A DNA stretch of 35,481 bases from Oligoflexia bacterium (GTDB taxonomy: Bacteria; Bdellovibrionota; UBA1018; CAIMNF01), in assembly GCA_903845155.1 (NCBI GenBank), contig CAIMWN010000288.1:1-35481 (forward strand), given 5' to 3'. The notes under the pieces were generated by a model. The model saw nothing but the letters and a program-made list of their open reading frames with translations. It was not told the DNA's origin and did not search any database. The position numbers and the translations under genes are program-made. Below are positions 24,901 to 33,100 of the stretch, in pieces (within the stretch, counting starts at the first letter, position 1; every line of letters starts with the position of its first letter).

Positions 24901-26222
24901 ACTGCCTGATTAAGAATGGACACGTCGTTGATCCTTCTCAAAACTTAGATCAAGTGCTCGACATTTTAATTGAAGATGGAAAGTTTAAGGCAATCGACAA
25001 GCCCGGTTCATTCGATGCCTCATTTGTTGGGAAAAATATTATTGATGCAAAAGGGCTTGTGGTTGCGCCAGGGTTTATTGATGTGCACGTTCATCTTCGT
25101 GAACCTGGTTTTGAACATAAAGAAACAGTAGCGACTGGGACTCTGGCTGCAGTAAAGGGTGGATTTACGAGTGTTGCATCGATGGCAAACACTTTGCCGG
25201 TAACTGACAATGTGATGATGATCAAATTTATTTTGGATCGCGCAAAAGAAGCCGGAAACGCCCGCGTATTTCCGATTGGTGCAGTCACTAAGGGGCTCAA
25301 AGGCGAATCTTTAGCTGACATTGGCCTCATGGTAGAAGCGGGTGCAAGGGCCATTAGCGATGATGGTATGCCCGTCATGAATTCCGATCTCATGCGCCGT
25401 GCGATGGAATATGCAAAGACCTTTGATGTTCCCATCATTAGTCACGCCGAAGATTTAAATCTTTCTCAAGGTTCCACGATGAATGAAGGAGCGGTGTCTT
25501 CTATTCTTGGATATCGCGGGAACCCAAAAGCATCCGAAGAAATTATGGTTGCCCGAGAAATGGCGTTAGCGCGATTAACTGGTGCACGTGTTCATATTGC
25601 GCATCTCTCTACCATTGAGGGGCTTGAGCAAGTAAAGCGTGCAAAAGACGCGGGTCTTAATGTAACTGCGGAAGTAACTCCTCATCATTTATGTTTGAAT
25701 GAAAAGCTATTCTTGAATGCTCATTCCCATGCCCATCATGCGTGTGTTCATCATCATGCGATTACTGATTACAAAATGGCGCCGCCACTTCGTACCGAAG
25801 CGGATCAAGAAGCCCTCATGGTAGCCCTCAATTCTGGTCTCATTGACATGATCGCTTCAGATCATGCGCCCCATGGGTGTGTCGATAAGGAAGTGGAGCT
25901 GGAGATGGCTGCAAATGGCATTTTAGGCTTGCAGACTACTGTCCCACTGATGTTTGAGCTCATAGCAAAGCAAAAGTTGACTCTAAAGCGGATGATTGAG
26001 GCACTCACCGTTGCTCCGGCAAAGCTTCTTGGTCTTACTGACCATGGAAAAATCAAGGTGGGCGCCCCGGCAGATCTAACTCTTCTTGACCTCGCTCAGG
26101 AATGGGAGTTAACTGCTTCGTCGGTGGTCTCAATCAGTAAGAATAGCCCATTTCTGGGTAGAAAATTTAAAGGTTCAGTACGAATGGTGCTGGTCGGTGG
26201 AGAAGTGAAGAATGGCAGCTGA
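24897..26222 (+). CDS. pyrC: dihydroorotase with a histidine-rich insertion
   Basis: Cyclises carbamoyl aspartate to dihydroorotate. At 441 aa it belongs to the longer (class I/PyrC-AllB) amidohydrolases. Metal motif DVHVHLREPG at 62-71; further ligand motifs SDDG, SHAED, IAHLST and ASDHAPH (catalytic Asp). Between EVTPHHLCLNE and MAPPLR it carries an unusual loop with seven His within residues 276-287 (HSHAHHACVHHH). Related enzymes have a short link there. It overlaps pyrB by 4 bp and carA by 11 bp, so the three enzymes are tightly co-expressed. Confidence 0.95.
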   Translation: MNCLIKNGHVVDPSQNLDQVLDILIEDGKFKAIDKPGSFDASFVGKNIIDAKGLVVAPGFIDVHVHLREPGFEHKETVATGTLAAVKGGFTSVASMANTLPVTDNVMMIKFILDRAKEAGNARVFPIGAVTKGLKGESLADIGLMVEAGARAISDDGMPVMNSDLMRRAMEYAKTFDVPIISHAEDLNLSQGSTMNEGAVSSILGYRGNPKASEEIMVAREMALARLTGARVHIAHLSTIEGLEQVKRAKDAGLNVTAEVTPHHLCLNEKLFLNAHSHAHHACVHHHAITDYKMAPPLRTEADQEALMVALNSGLIDMIASDHAPHGCVDKEVELEMAANGILGLQTTVPLMFELIAKQKLTLKRMIEALTVAPAKLLGLTDHGKIKVGAPADLTLLDLAQEWELTASSVVSISKNSPFLGRKFKGSVRMVLVGGEVKNGS

Positions 26223-27324
26223 GGTGAAAAATAAACCTGGATTATTAGTGGTGGGCGATGAGGTTTTTGAGGGAAAGCTCTTCGGGGCTGTACATGAAGA
26301 GCCCAAGAAAAATATTGCTCTCGGTGAAGTGGTATTCAATACCTGCATGACCGGATACCAAGAAATTCTCACTGACCCATCTTATGCAGGACAAATGGTA
26401 TGTTTTACCACCAGCCACATTGGCAACACGGGGGCAAACTCTGAAGACATGGAATCACAGAAGATCTTCGCTCATGGCGCCATCGTTTCTCATTATAATG
26501 TAAAACCTTCTAACTTTCGTTCGGAGTTTACTCTTGATCACTTCATGAAAGAGCAAGGTCGAATGGGAATTCACTCTGTTGATACTCGTGCACTTACTCT
26601 TTATTTGCGCGACCGCGGTGTCACACCAGGATTCATGATCCCAGAGAGTGAGCGAGATCAAATCTCTGAACTGAAAAAGGAACTCGTAAGACAAGACTAC
26701 GCCAATACTGACTGGATTTTAAAAGTAACGACGCGTGAGCCATATTTGGTGAAAGCTAAGAAAGATGCACGCTATCAAATTGTGGCTTACGATTACGGCA
26801 TCAAAGGCCAATTGCTGCGCGAACTTTCTGACCGAGGTTGTGATGTGAGAGTGGTTCCGGCTGATTTTCCTGCTGAAAAAGTATTAGAAATGAAACCACA
26901 AGGGGTCTTCCTGTCGAATGGTCCTGGGGATCCTTCACTTGCCACGTATGCAGTTAAAAATGTGAAGCATTTGCTGGGCAAGGTTCCTCTCTTTGGTGTG
27001 TGTATGGGCCATCAGGTATTGTCAATGGCGCTCGGAGCGCAGACCTATAAGCTGAAGTTTGGTCATCGTGGTGGCAATCAGCCAGTGAAAAATTTAGTCA
27101 CATCGAGAGTTGAAATCAGTTCGCATAACCACGGCTATGCGGTGGATGCCCTTACGCTTCCTGCGATCGCAAGCGTCAGTCATACCAATTTAAATGATGA
27201 ATGTGTCGAAGGAATCAGCGTTCCTTCGTTAAAGGCGTTCTCGATCCAATATCATCCAGAGAGTTCGCCCGGGCCACACGACTCAAGTTACCTATTCGAT
27301 AATTTTTTAAACTCGCTGAGTTAA
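26212..27324 (+). CDS. carA: carbamoyl phosphate synthase small (glutaminase) subunit
   Basis: Supplies ammonia from glutamine to CarB for carbamoyl phosphate. 370 aa: the N-terminal CPSase domain (MTGYQEILTDPSYAGQMV, about 45-62) and the C-terminal class I glutamine amidotransferase, with catalytic Cys in GVCMGHQVL (about 264-272) and His/Glu in QYHPE. The ATG lies inside the end of pyrC. carB is not adjacent; the next gene converges after 8 bp. pyrB-pyrC-carA therefore makes carbamoyl aspartate and dihydroorotate from one transcript, with CarB supplied from elsewhere. Confidence 0.96.
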   Translation: MAAEVKNKPGLLVVGDEVFEGKLFGAVHEEPKKNIALGEVVFNTCMTGYQEILTDPSYAGQMVCFTTSHIGNTGANSEDMESQKIFAHGAIVSHYNVKPSNFRSEFTLDHFMKEQGRMGIHSVDTRALTLYLRDRGVTPGFMIPESERDQISELKKELVRQDYANTDWILKVTTREPYLVKAKKDARYQIVAYDYGIKGQLLRELSDRGCDVRVVPADFPAEKVLEMKPQGVFLSNGPGDPSLATYAVKNVKHLLGKVPLFGVCMGHQVLSMALGAQTYKLKFGHRGGNQPVKNLVTSRVEISSHNHGYAVDALTLPAIASVSHTNLNDECVEGISVPSLKAFSIQYHPESSPGPHDSSYLFDNFLNSLS

Positions 27325-27332
27325 ATTAAAAT

Positions 27333-27983
27333 TTAGAATTTTGAGTTGAAACCGTAAACATGTTTCACATCAATGTGTGAAAAACGCTGATGTTTCAATT
27401 TCATTTGAGCGAGTTGAAGGATTAGTTTTAAGTGGCGGGACTGCTCCTGATGTCTGATTTTTTTAATTTCACCCATGATGAATGAACGCATCTCAACTGG
27501 ATGAAAGCAAAAGCCTTGTGCAAAAAACCATTTTCCCGCTCTAGGGAAAACTCTGCCCTCAAAAATATCACCGCTTGAAAATGCTTGTTTTAATTTTGAA
27601 TCCATCACTACGTACGTTTTTTTAGAGAATAAATCCTGGATGATTAAATTCTTACTGAAAAAGCTAAACCGCTTTAAAAGAAAAATGGAGTGAATGGATG
27701 ATGATAGATTTTCGTAGAGTATTTTTTCTTCGGGCTGAAACTTACTTGCATTTTGTCTAATGTAGTAACGAATGGGCGGGAGATCGATACCGGGAAGGTC
27801 TCGATCAAATAAATACCAATCCATGAAGAGGCTCATGCGTTGTTCGTATTCGGCATCATCTTCATAGACCACGCCTGCGCGCTCAAAAAATTCTTGTTTA
27901 GCTTTAAATACTTCTGGGTAGTATTCGCCTGTAGTGAACTCCTGGATGACGGGTTCAAGTTTTGCCTGCATTTCTTCGGTCAT
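27333..27983 (-). CDS. conserved-looking protein of unknown function
   Basis: I do not recognise this 216-aa protein. It has no signal peptide or membrane span. Notable segments are acidic (EYEQRMSLFMDWYLFDRDLPG), then IRYYIRQNASKF. A beta-rich central part (IQDLFSKKTYVVMDSK, FEGRVFPRAGKWFFAQGFCFHP) follows, and a basic helical C-terminus. The middle may be a small barrel. It is convergent with carA (8-bp gap); an AT-only hairpin (27328-27342) overlaps its stop. Its ATG is 6 nt after TATAGA and has no clear ribosome site. A small membrane ORF ends 17 nt upstream on the same strand. Confidence 0.75.
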   Translation of the reverse strand: MTEEMQAKLEPVIQEFTTGEYYPEVFKAKQEFFERAGVVYEDDAEYEQRMSLFMDWYLFDRDLPGIDLPPIRYYIRQNASKFQPEEKILYENLSSSIHSIFLLKRFSFFSKNLIIQDLFSKKTYVVMDSKLKQAFSSGDIFEGRVFPRAGKWFFAQGFCFHPVEMRSFIMGEIKKIRHQEQSRHLKLILQLAQMKLKHQRFSHIDVKHVYGFNSKF

Positions 27984-28000
27984 GATTACTCTATACTACA

Positions 28001-28111
28001 CTAGGTAATCAAACTCGCAATCGCGAATATACCTGATGCAGCACCCCCAGCCCAAAGCAAGCTCTGAGTGGTGAAACGTTGGTCAAATTTTGCTATTACA
28101 TTAGAAAACAT
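28001..28111 (-). CDS. small membrane protein, 36 aa
   Basis: A short ORF from ATG 28111 to TAG 28001. It is preceded by a strong purine-rich ribosome site (GGGGGGA, about 7 nt upstream). The first half is polar (FSNVIAKFDQRF) and the second is one hydrophobic segment with small residues (LLWAGGAASGIFAIASLIT), enough for a single membrane span. It lies just upstream of the hypothetical gene on the same strand. It could be a true small membrane protein; there is no toxin-type antisense RNA evident. Function unknown. Confidence 0.5.
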   Translation of the reverse strand: MFSNVIAKFDQRFTTQSLLWAGGAASGIFAIASLIT

Positions 28112-28330
28112 CTTGGAATCCCCCCGTCTTTCTATTGTCTTCGAGATATCCATTGAATCCAATGTGTCACAAATGATTTAACGCTTGTTTCTGTAAGATT
28201 TTAGAATAAGTGTATATTTTTTGTACAGGCCTGTCGTTTGTATTTACATATTCTCTATGTATATTCGATTTGAGTAGTTTTCGCTCTGGCACGGAAGCTG
28301 CTTTACCTATGATCAGGAGAATATGAAAAT
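28112..28330. other. divergent intergenic region with short dyads
   Basis: 219 bp between the small membrane ORF (-) and the lipoprotein gene (+). It contains CATTG/CAATG (about 28153-28166), a perfect 10-bp palindrome ACAGGCCTGT (28225-28234) and TACATA/TATGTA (28245-28250/28256-28261), the last in the expected promoter zone of the lipoprotein gene. AT-rich overall. Confidence 0.5.
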
Positions 28331-28978
28331 ATGAGAGTTATTAATTTATTATCGTTATTAAGTTTAGTGGTGTTGGTAGGTGCTTGCGGATCATCAAATG
28401 GAGCATCCACTGCGGTGGCGCCATTGACTGCTGCTTCAACAGGAGTGACAGGGATTGCGGGTGGAAATTGTGGAATACCAACTCAAAATACTTGGATCAA
28501 TCCGCCGACCGCACTCTATAGTAACGGCCAAGTAGTAGGCAATAATTACACTTTTAGTGCTGGCTCTTTTCAGGTTTATGGTGGAGTTACTACGTTTACT
28601 GCTTCTGCTCCAGTGTGCGCAGGAGATGTGGTCGCTGTAAATCTTGCCGGAACCATGTACGGGTATGATGCATTTTATTGTAATTTTTTAGGAAGCCTTA
28701 ATGGTCCCTACAGCTCAAGCGTAACGGCCACAGCAAGTGCGCTCAGTGTAGTCGTGAATGGGCAGACATTAACCACAGGAAGTGCAACTATTGCTCAAGG
28801 TGGAACATTGCAAGTCAGTGGTAGTTTTACCGCAGCGAGCCCTAGTTATGGTTGCTCAGCTCAAAATATCCTCTATAATGGATCGCCTCAGAACAATTCC
28901 TATTCCTTCGTTCTAGGTACTGCAGTGACTCTTCAACGCTGCACAGACTTAAACGGCAATTCAATTGTCTGCTTCTAA
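28331..28978 (+). CDS. Cys-containing surface lipoprotein of unknown function
   Basis: A 215-aa protein with a signal sequence and lipobox (LVGAC, Cys about 19) followed by a Ser/Ala/Thr/Gly-rich tether. The rest is poor in charge, rich in Ser, Thr, Asn, Gly and Tyr, and predicted beta-rich, with six further Cys (NCGIP, VCAGD, YCNF, YGCSA, RCTD, VCF) that could form three disulfides. It should be anchored to the outer membrane or cell surface. The function is not recognisable. A strong AGGAGA (28315-28320) precedes it; an upstream 3-codon ORF overlaps the start. Confidence 0.8.
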   Translation: MRVINLLSLLSLVVLVGACGSSNGASTAVAPLTAASTGVTGIAGGNCGIPTQNTWINPPTALYSNGQVVGNNYTFSAGSFQVYGGVTTFTASAPVCAGDVVAVNLAGTMYGYDAFYCNFLGSLNGPYSSSVTATASALSVVVNGQTLTTGSATIAQGGTLQVSGSFTAASPSYGCSAQNILYNGSPQNNSYSFVLGTAVTLQRCTDLNGNSIVCF

Positions 28979-28987
28979 ACTTTATTA

Positions 28988-29569
28988 CTAAAGCTTAGGA
29001 ACACTTTCTCTAAACCAAGAATCCTGGTTCGCAAAATCCAAGATCTTAGAAAATCCAGAATACTGAACTCTCCAATTAAACTCAGGTAAGCGTAGGTCGC
29101 AATATTGAAGCGCAACACCCAGATCCCACGCTGCCTGAGTTAAATTATTATTTTGAATCCAAATCGACTCATTCAACTTTGAAAGCTGGTCAAAAGTATC
29201 TAAAATCGAACTCTGATGATCGGCAAGCCACCGAGGTGAAGGAACTTCATGGAGGCGGCACTCCTGAAAATAAAGGACCGAACTCTGCATGATCCCCTCG
29301 CACCACACCGACGCCTGTCTGATTTCAGTTCTCGCCCGAAACTCTCCCGGCCAAATTGCCCCTGTCGTTTCGTGAAGATATTCCAAAATATTTGCTGAAT
29401 CAGATAAGACTCCATCCGGAGTAACCAGTGTAGGAATCATGCCTAGTGGATTGAGTGAAGTGAGCTCCGAGATGGGGGCAAATACATCCACGGCTCTTTC
29501 GACTACCGGCAGTTTTAGTCTCTGCATTGCTAAGCGAATGCGGCGTGCAAAAGGAGACCTGGCGCTCAT
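28988..29569 (-). CDS. glutathione S-transferase-like protein
   Basis: A GST-fold protein, 193 aa from the first ATG. The thioredoxin-like N-domain shows the SARSPFARRIRLAM active-site region, the conserved cis-Pro segment GMIPTL and the SDSANILEYLHE motif (about 56-67). An all-helical C-domain follows. The first ATG would remove the first beta strand; codons upstream in frame (TPFILF) read like that strand and run back to a stop at about 29615, with no ATG, GTG or TTG. Translation may start at a rare ATT (29578) or the protein may really be shortened. A divergent promoter shared with the GT9 gene lies just upstream. Substrate unknown. Confidence 0.82.
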   Translation of the reverse strand: MSARSPFARRIRLAMQRLKLPVVERAVDVFAPISELTSLNPLGMIPTLVTPDGVLSDSANILEYLHETTGAIWPGEFRARTEIRQASVWCEGIMQSSVLYFQECRLHEVPSPRWLADHQSSILDTFDQLSKLNESIWIQNNNLTQAAWDLGVALQYCDLRLPEFNWRVQYSGFSKILDFANQDSWFRESVPKL

Positions 29570-29591
29570 AAATAAAATAAAAGGTGTTTGG

Positions 29592-29599
29592 CTTATAAT
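29592..29599. promoter_or_regulatory. divergent promoter with overlapping -10 boxes
   Basis: TATAAT on the plus strand (29594-29599) overlaps TATAAG on the minus strand (29597-29592), sharing the symmetric TTATAA. The plus box would start the glycan operon at about 29606, and the minus box the GST-like gene at about 29585. No strong -35 on either side. Confidence 0.5.
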
Positions 29600-29616
29600 T
29601 GTAAATTCATGCTAGC

Positions 29617-30726
29617 ATGAAAGGGATTATGCTCAATCCAAAACGCATCCTAGTAACCAAGTTCCGTGCAATGGGCGATACCGTTCTTCTCACCGCAGCA
29701 TTAAAGGAACTTCACCGCCAGTTTCCGTTAGCGCAAATTCATGTTGCTGCTACCGAGCCATGGGTTTGGTTGTTGGACGGATTTCCGGGGGTCACCAAAC
29801 TTTGGCCTGTAACTTGGCATCATGATCGAGGTGCTCGAACCAAGGCCGCAACTCGACTTGCATTTCAATTGAGAAAAGAACATTTCGATGTCGTCTTTGG
29901 TTTTCATGCTTCTCCGGTCGCAGCGATGGTCGCACTTTCGACGGGCGCAAAAGTTCGTTCGATTCACTTTCACAGCTTTAAAGCAAAAAATATGTATTCA
30001 ACGGTGGTAGTTCCAGGAAAAGGAATTATGAAGCCAGTGGTTGAGCGCGACCTCGACACAATTAGGGCGGTAGGTCTGGATGTTCCAGAAGGGGTGATGC
30101 CAGAAATCTTCTTAAAAGAAACTGAAAAGGATTTTGCAAAAGAAGAGCTTCAAGCGTGGGGTATGAAACGGCCAATTCTCGGAGTCGCCCTGGGCGCATC
30201 TCGTGCCACTAAAATTTGGCCCCTTCATCGTTTTGCAGAAGTTTCTCTCCAATGGGTAAAAGAAACAAATGGAAGTGTACTGGTGATTGGTGGGCCAGGT
30301 GAAGAAGCCTTAGCCGAGGAGTTTTTTAGATCCATCCCTAACACTCCTGAAATGAGAAAAGCCGTACAAGTGATGCAGCCTTGTTCTGTGAGGATGCTTG
30401 CTTCTAGAATTTCACAATTGAATGTTCTTCTCGGAAATGATTCAGGGCCGAGACATCTCGCCACTGCACTGGGTGTTCCAACGGTGACTATATTTGGGCC
30501 TGAGCACCCACTCGAGTGGCATCCTTACCCACAAAATCGTCATCCCAGATTATTTGTTGAGCCTCTTCATTGCCGCGTAAATACGGAACCGGGCTCTCCT
30601 CCATGGTGTGGCATTCAAGAATGCATTGTGGAAGCGCATCAATGCATGACTAAAATTACTGCCGATCAAGCCCACGAACAAGTGATGAGAGTATACCAAG
30701 AGTATGGAAAAAATCTCGGGATTTAG
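29617..30726 (+). CDS. glycosyltransferase family 9 (heptosyltransferase-like)
   Basis: A 369-aa GT-B enzyme of the ADP-heptose:LPS heptosyltransferase family. The N-terminus RILVTKFRAMGDTVLLTAAL and the C-terminal motif NDSGPRHLATALGVPTVTIFGP (about 281-302) are diagnostic. It probably adds a heptose or related sugar to the LPS core on the cytoplasmic face. A Cys-rich end (HCRVN, WCGIQECIVEAHQC) is seen in some family members. The ATG at 29629 is an alternative with AAAGGGA just upstream. It opens a five-gene overlapping operon and overlaps the next gene by 23 bp. Confidence 0.9.
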   Translation: MKGIMLNPKRILVTKFRAMGDTVLLTAALKELHRQFPLAQIHVAATEPWVWLLDGFPGVTKLWPVTWHHDRGARTKAATRLAFQLRKEHFDVVFGFHASPVAAMVALSTGAKVRSIHFHSFKAKNMYSTVVVPGKGIMKPVVERDLDTIRAVGLDVPEGVMPEIFLKETEKDFAKEELQAWGMKRPILGVALGASRATKIWPLHRFAEVSLQWVKETNGSVLVIGGPGEEALAEEFFRSIPNTPEMRKAVQVMQPCSVRMLASRISQLNVLLGNDSGPRHLATALGVPTVTIFGPEHPLEWHPYPQNRHPRLFVEPLHCRVNTEPGSPPWCGIQECIVEAHQCMTKITADQAHEQVMRVYQEYGKNLGI

Positions 30727-31615
30727 CCTCGTCAGAAATGGCGTTTCTTTCGATTACCCATTTTTAGAGTCGTGGCGTTCTTTACTGCCATTGGTAGATG
30801 AACTCATTTTAAATGTGGGTGAGAGTGATGACGACACCCTCATTGTGGCAAAGAAGTTTCAGCAAGAAGAGGGGCAAGGGAAAGTAAAAATTATTGAAAC
30901 GGTTTGGCCGCTCCATGACCCAGAGAAAAAGAAATCTGGCCTTATTCTTTCAGAACAAACAAATATTGCCCTCGACGCATGCACTTATGACTGGTGTTTT
31001 TATTTGCAAGCAGATGAAGTACTTCATGAGGCCGATTATCCCCTCATTAAAAAGGCAATCCAAAGTGCGAATGCGGACGTAGAAGCGATTGTTTTTGAAT
31101 ATGCGCATTTTTATGGTTCATTCAATGTCATTCAAAAAACACGTTCTGCTTACCGTAGGGAAATGCGGCTAATCCGAAAATCCTCTCACGCAATCAGCGT
31201 GGGAGACGCTCAGAGTTTTCGAACGCCGGATGGAAAAAAACTGAATGCACTTTTGACGAATGCTCGAATCTTTCATTATGGCTGGGTGAGAACGCCTGAA
31301 GCGATGAAAGAAAAAACTAAGTTTATGGACCAACTTTATCACGGAGACCAAGCCAAAGGTGAGACCACGCCCCATACGGGTGACAACTACCTTTATAAGC
31401 GATTTTGGGGTCTTAAAACTTATTCTGGAACCCATCCGCAGGTGATGGAAAAAAGAATTCAAGATAAAGGATGGAATTGGGATTTGAAAAACTCACCTTT
31501 TATTTATTCTTTAAGTGATCTTAAAAAGATGGTCCTCGATATATATGAGTCCATTACTGGGCATCGCCCTTTTGAGTTTAAAAATTACTTAGTCGGGGGA
31601 AGATTGCACGAATGA
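30704..31615 (+). CDS. GT2-like glycosyltransferase
   Basis: A 303-aa protein with a GT-A fold N-terminal half: a nucleotide-sugar-binding start (ISGFSLVRNG), VDELILNVGESDDDT (about 31-45) and a DxD-like metal site in the segment FYLQADEVLHE (about 104-114). The C-terminal half is specific and unrecognised, with several Trp and Tyr residues. Its start lies inside the GT9 gene and its stop overlaps the next glycosyltransferase (ATGA). A role in building the same surface glycan is inferred from this; the sugar and acceptor are unknown. Confidence 0.83.
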   Translation: MEKISGFSLVRNGVSFDYPFLESWRSLLPLVDELILNVGESDDDTLIVAKKFQQEEGQGKVKIIETVWPLHDPEKKKSGLILSEQTNIALDACTYDWCFYLQADEVLHEADYPLIKKAIQSANADVEAIVFEYAHFYGSFNVIQKTRSAYRREMRLIRKSSHAISVGDAQSFRTPDGKKLNALLTNARIFHYGWVRTPEAMKEKTKFMDQLYHGDQAKGETTPHTGDNYLYKRFWGLKTYSGTHPQVMEKRIQDKGWNWDLKNSPFIYSLSDLKKMVLDIYESITGHRPFEFKNYLVGGRLHE

Positions 31616-32388
31616 ATAATTTATTGCCGATTACGGTTGCGATTATCACCCGAAACGAGAGTGCGCGCATTGCTGATGCCATTCTTAGCGTGAAGCCTTT
31701 TGCCAGTGAAGTCATTGTCGTCGACAGTAAAAGTACCGATGATACGGTTGCAAAGGCTGAATCGTTGGGTGCCAAAGTGGTAGTGAATGAGTTTAAGGGC
31801 TTTGGGCAACAGAAAAATCTTGCCCACGCGCTTGCGAATCAAGAATGGGTTTTGAACTTGGACGCAGATGAACGCATGAGTCCAGAGCTCATTCAAGAAA
31901 TCAGAACTCATTTTCAAGGAACAGGACTCAATGCGATCGATGGTTTTTATCTTCCCAGGAAAACCTGGTATCTCAATCGTTGGATCATGCATGGTGGCTG
32001 GTATCCAAATTATTTGCTTCGTTTGGCGCGAAAGAATAAATCTCATTGGTCCGAACCCAAGCTTCACGAAGCGTTGAAGGTAATTGGGAAGACGGAAAAT
32101 TTACTGCAACCGCTGCTTCACTACAGTTTTCCAAATCAGCGATCCCATACCCTCAAGAATATAGAATATGCCGAACATGCAAAAAATGCGTTGCTGCAAC
32201 GGGGGAAGACCGTCCGGACCATTGATTTTCTAAAACCCTTTTGGAAGTTTTTTGACATTTATATCTTAAAAGCGGGATTTTTAGATGGGGCACCAGGTTT
32301 TTTTATCGCCATTCACTCAGCATATGCCCTTTTTCTGCGCTATACTTATCTCTATGAAGAAACCACTCAAAATACTCGTTCTCGATAA
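31612..32388 (+). CDS. GT2 glycosyltransferase, WaaE/KdtX-like
   Basis: A 258-aa GT-A enzyme typical of LPS core beta-1,4-glucosyltransferases (WaaE/KdtX). It starts ITVAIITRNESARI, continues with EVIVVDSKSTDDT (about 33-45) and GFGQQKNLAH, and has the metal motif LNLDADERMSPE (about 82-93). The C-terminus has a conserved PKLHE and hydrophobic/basic segments that suggest peripheral membrane association (WKFFDIYILKAGFLDG). Start by ATGA overlap. It ends 35 bp inside the amidotransferase gene. Confidence 0.9.
   Translation: MNNLLPITVAIITRNESARIADAILSVKPFASEVIVVDSKSTDDTVAKAESLGAKVVVNEFKGFGQQKNLAHALANQEWVLNLDADERMSPELIQEIRTHFQGTGLNAIDGFYLPRKTWYLNRWIMHGGWYPNYLLRLARKNKSHWSEPKLHEALKVIGKTENLLQPLLHYSFPNQRSHTLKNIEYAEHAKNALLQRGKTVRTIDFLKPFWKFFDIYILKAGFLDGAPGFFIAIHSAYALFLRYTYLYEETTQNTRSR
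32341..32346 (+). promoter_or_regulatory. -10-like box just before the amidotransferase ATG
   Basis: TATACT lies 7 nt before the ATG at 32354, which has no Shine-Dalgarno. It is inside the end of the WaaE-like gene, so it could be an internal promoter giving a leaderless amidotransferase mRNA. No -35 is visible. Confidence 0.35.
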
Positions 32389-33100
32389 TACGAGAGAAGA
32401 AAAATCTTTTGGTAGTAAAAACTTGGTGTACTGGGCGCTCAAAACTAGCCCTGAAGGATCAGAGATTATCGTTCGACGGTCTCCCGATCACGATCTGCCA
32501 CCCGTCGATATTGCTGTGGACGCCATTATCCTTTCGGGCTCTGTTACTTCCTGCGTTGAGTTGAGTGAATCATGGATCAAGCCATATGATGATTTTATTG
32601 CGGCTCATATTACGAAGGGAACTCCCATGCTTGGTGTTTGTTATGGTCATCAGGCAATCGCTCGTTATTTGTTCAGACAAGCCAAAGGAGAACTCAAGTT
32701 AGGGAAGGCAGCAGATGCTGAATACGGGTGGCAGGAGATTCGAAAAGTTGGTGATCATCCATTTTTAGAAAGTCTTCCTCAAAAGTTCAACACTTATGAA
32801 TCCCATTATGAAGAAGTCAGTGAGCTTCCGCCAGGTGCTGTTCTGCTTGCCAGTTCCGAACGGTGCCTCGTGCAGGCCTTTCAAGTTGAACATAAACCTA
32901 TTTTTGGTATTCAATTTCATCCCGAGTATAGTATTGATGAAGCAGAGGCTTCGCTCGCTCAAAAATTAAAAAAGGGCGTACGAAAAGATTGGATATTGAA
33001 CCCAGGTAAAGGCTCGGCGCTTTACGATGAGAATGTAGGAAAGGTGATTTTTGGAAACTTCTTCAGAATTGCAGCAGAACGTCGACGAGAAAATAAGTAA
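32354..33100 (+). CDS. class I glutamine amidotransferase
   Basis: A 248-aa stand-alone glutaminase-type domain. The catalytic triad is visible: Cys96 in GVCYGHQ, His189 and Glu191 in FHPEYS; the SGS of the oxyanion-side loop is also present (about 61-63). It resembles GMP-synthase-like GATase1 proteins, but lacks a synthase domain. The ORF is open from 32285, but the upstream residues overlap the previous gene in another frame and do not fit the family; the ATG at 32354 begins the first strand. Within a glycosyltransferase operon it might amidate a sugar acid, but many such proteins act on unrelated small molecules. Confidence 0.85.
   Translation: MKKPLKILVLDNTREEKSFGSKNLVYWALKTSPEGSEIIVRRSPDHDLPPVDIAVDAIILSGSVTSCVELSESWIKPYDDFIAAHITKGTPMLGVCYGHQAIARYLFRQAKGELKLGKAADAEYGWQEIRKVGDHPFLESLPQKFNTYESHYEEVSELPPGAVLLASSERCLVQAFQVEHKPIFGIQFHPEYSIDEAEASLAQKLKKGVRKDWILNPGKGSALYDENVGKVIFGNFFRIAAERRRENK

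Noticed and set aside
32285-32353. Longer start for the glutamine amidotransferase
   Set aside because: The extra residues overlap the end of the WaaE-like gene in another frame and precede the first beta strand of the family; ATG 32354 fits better.
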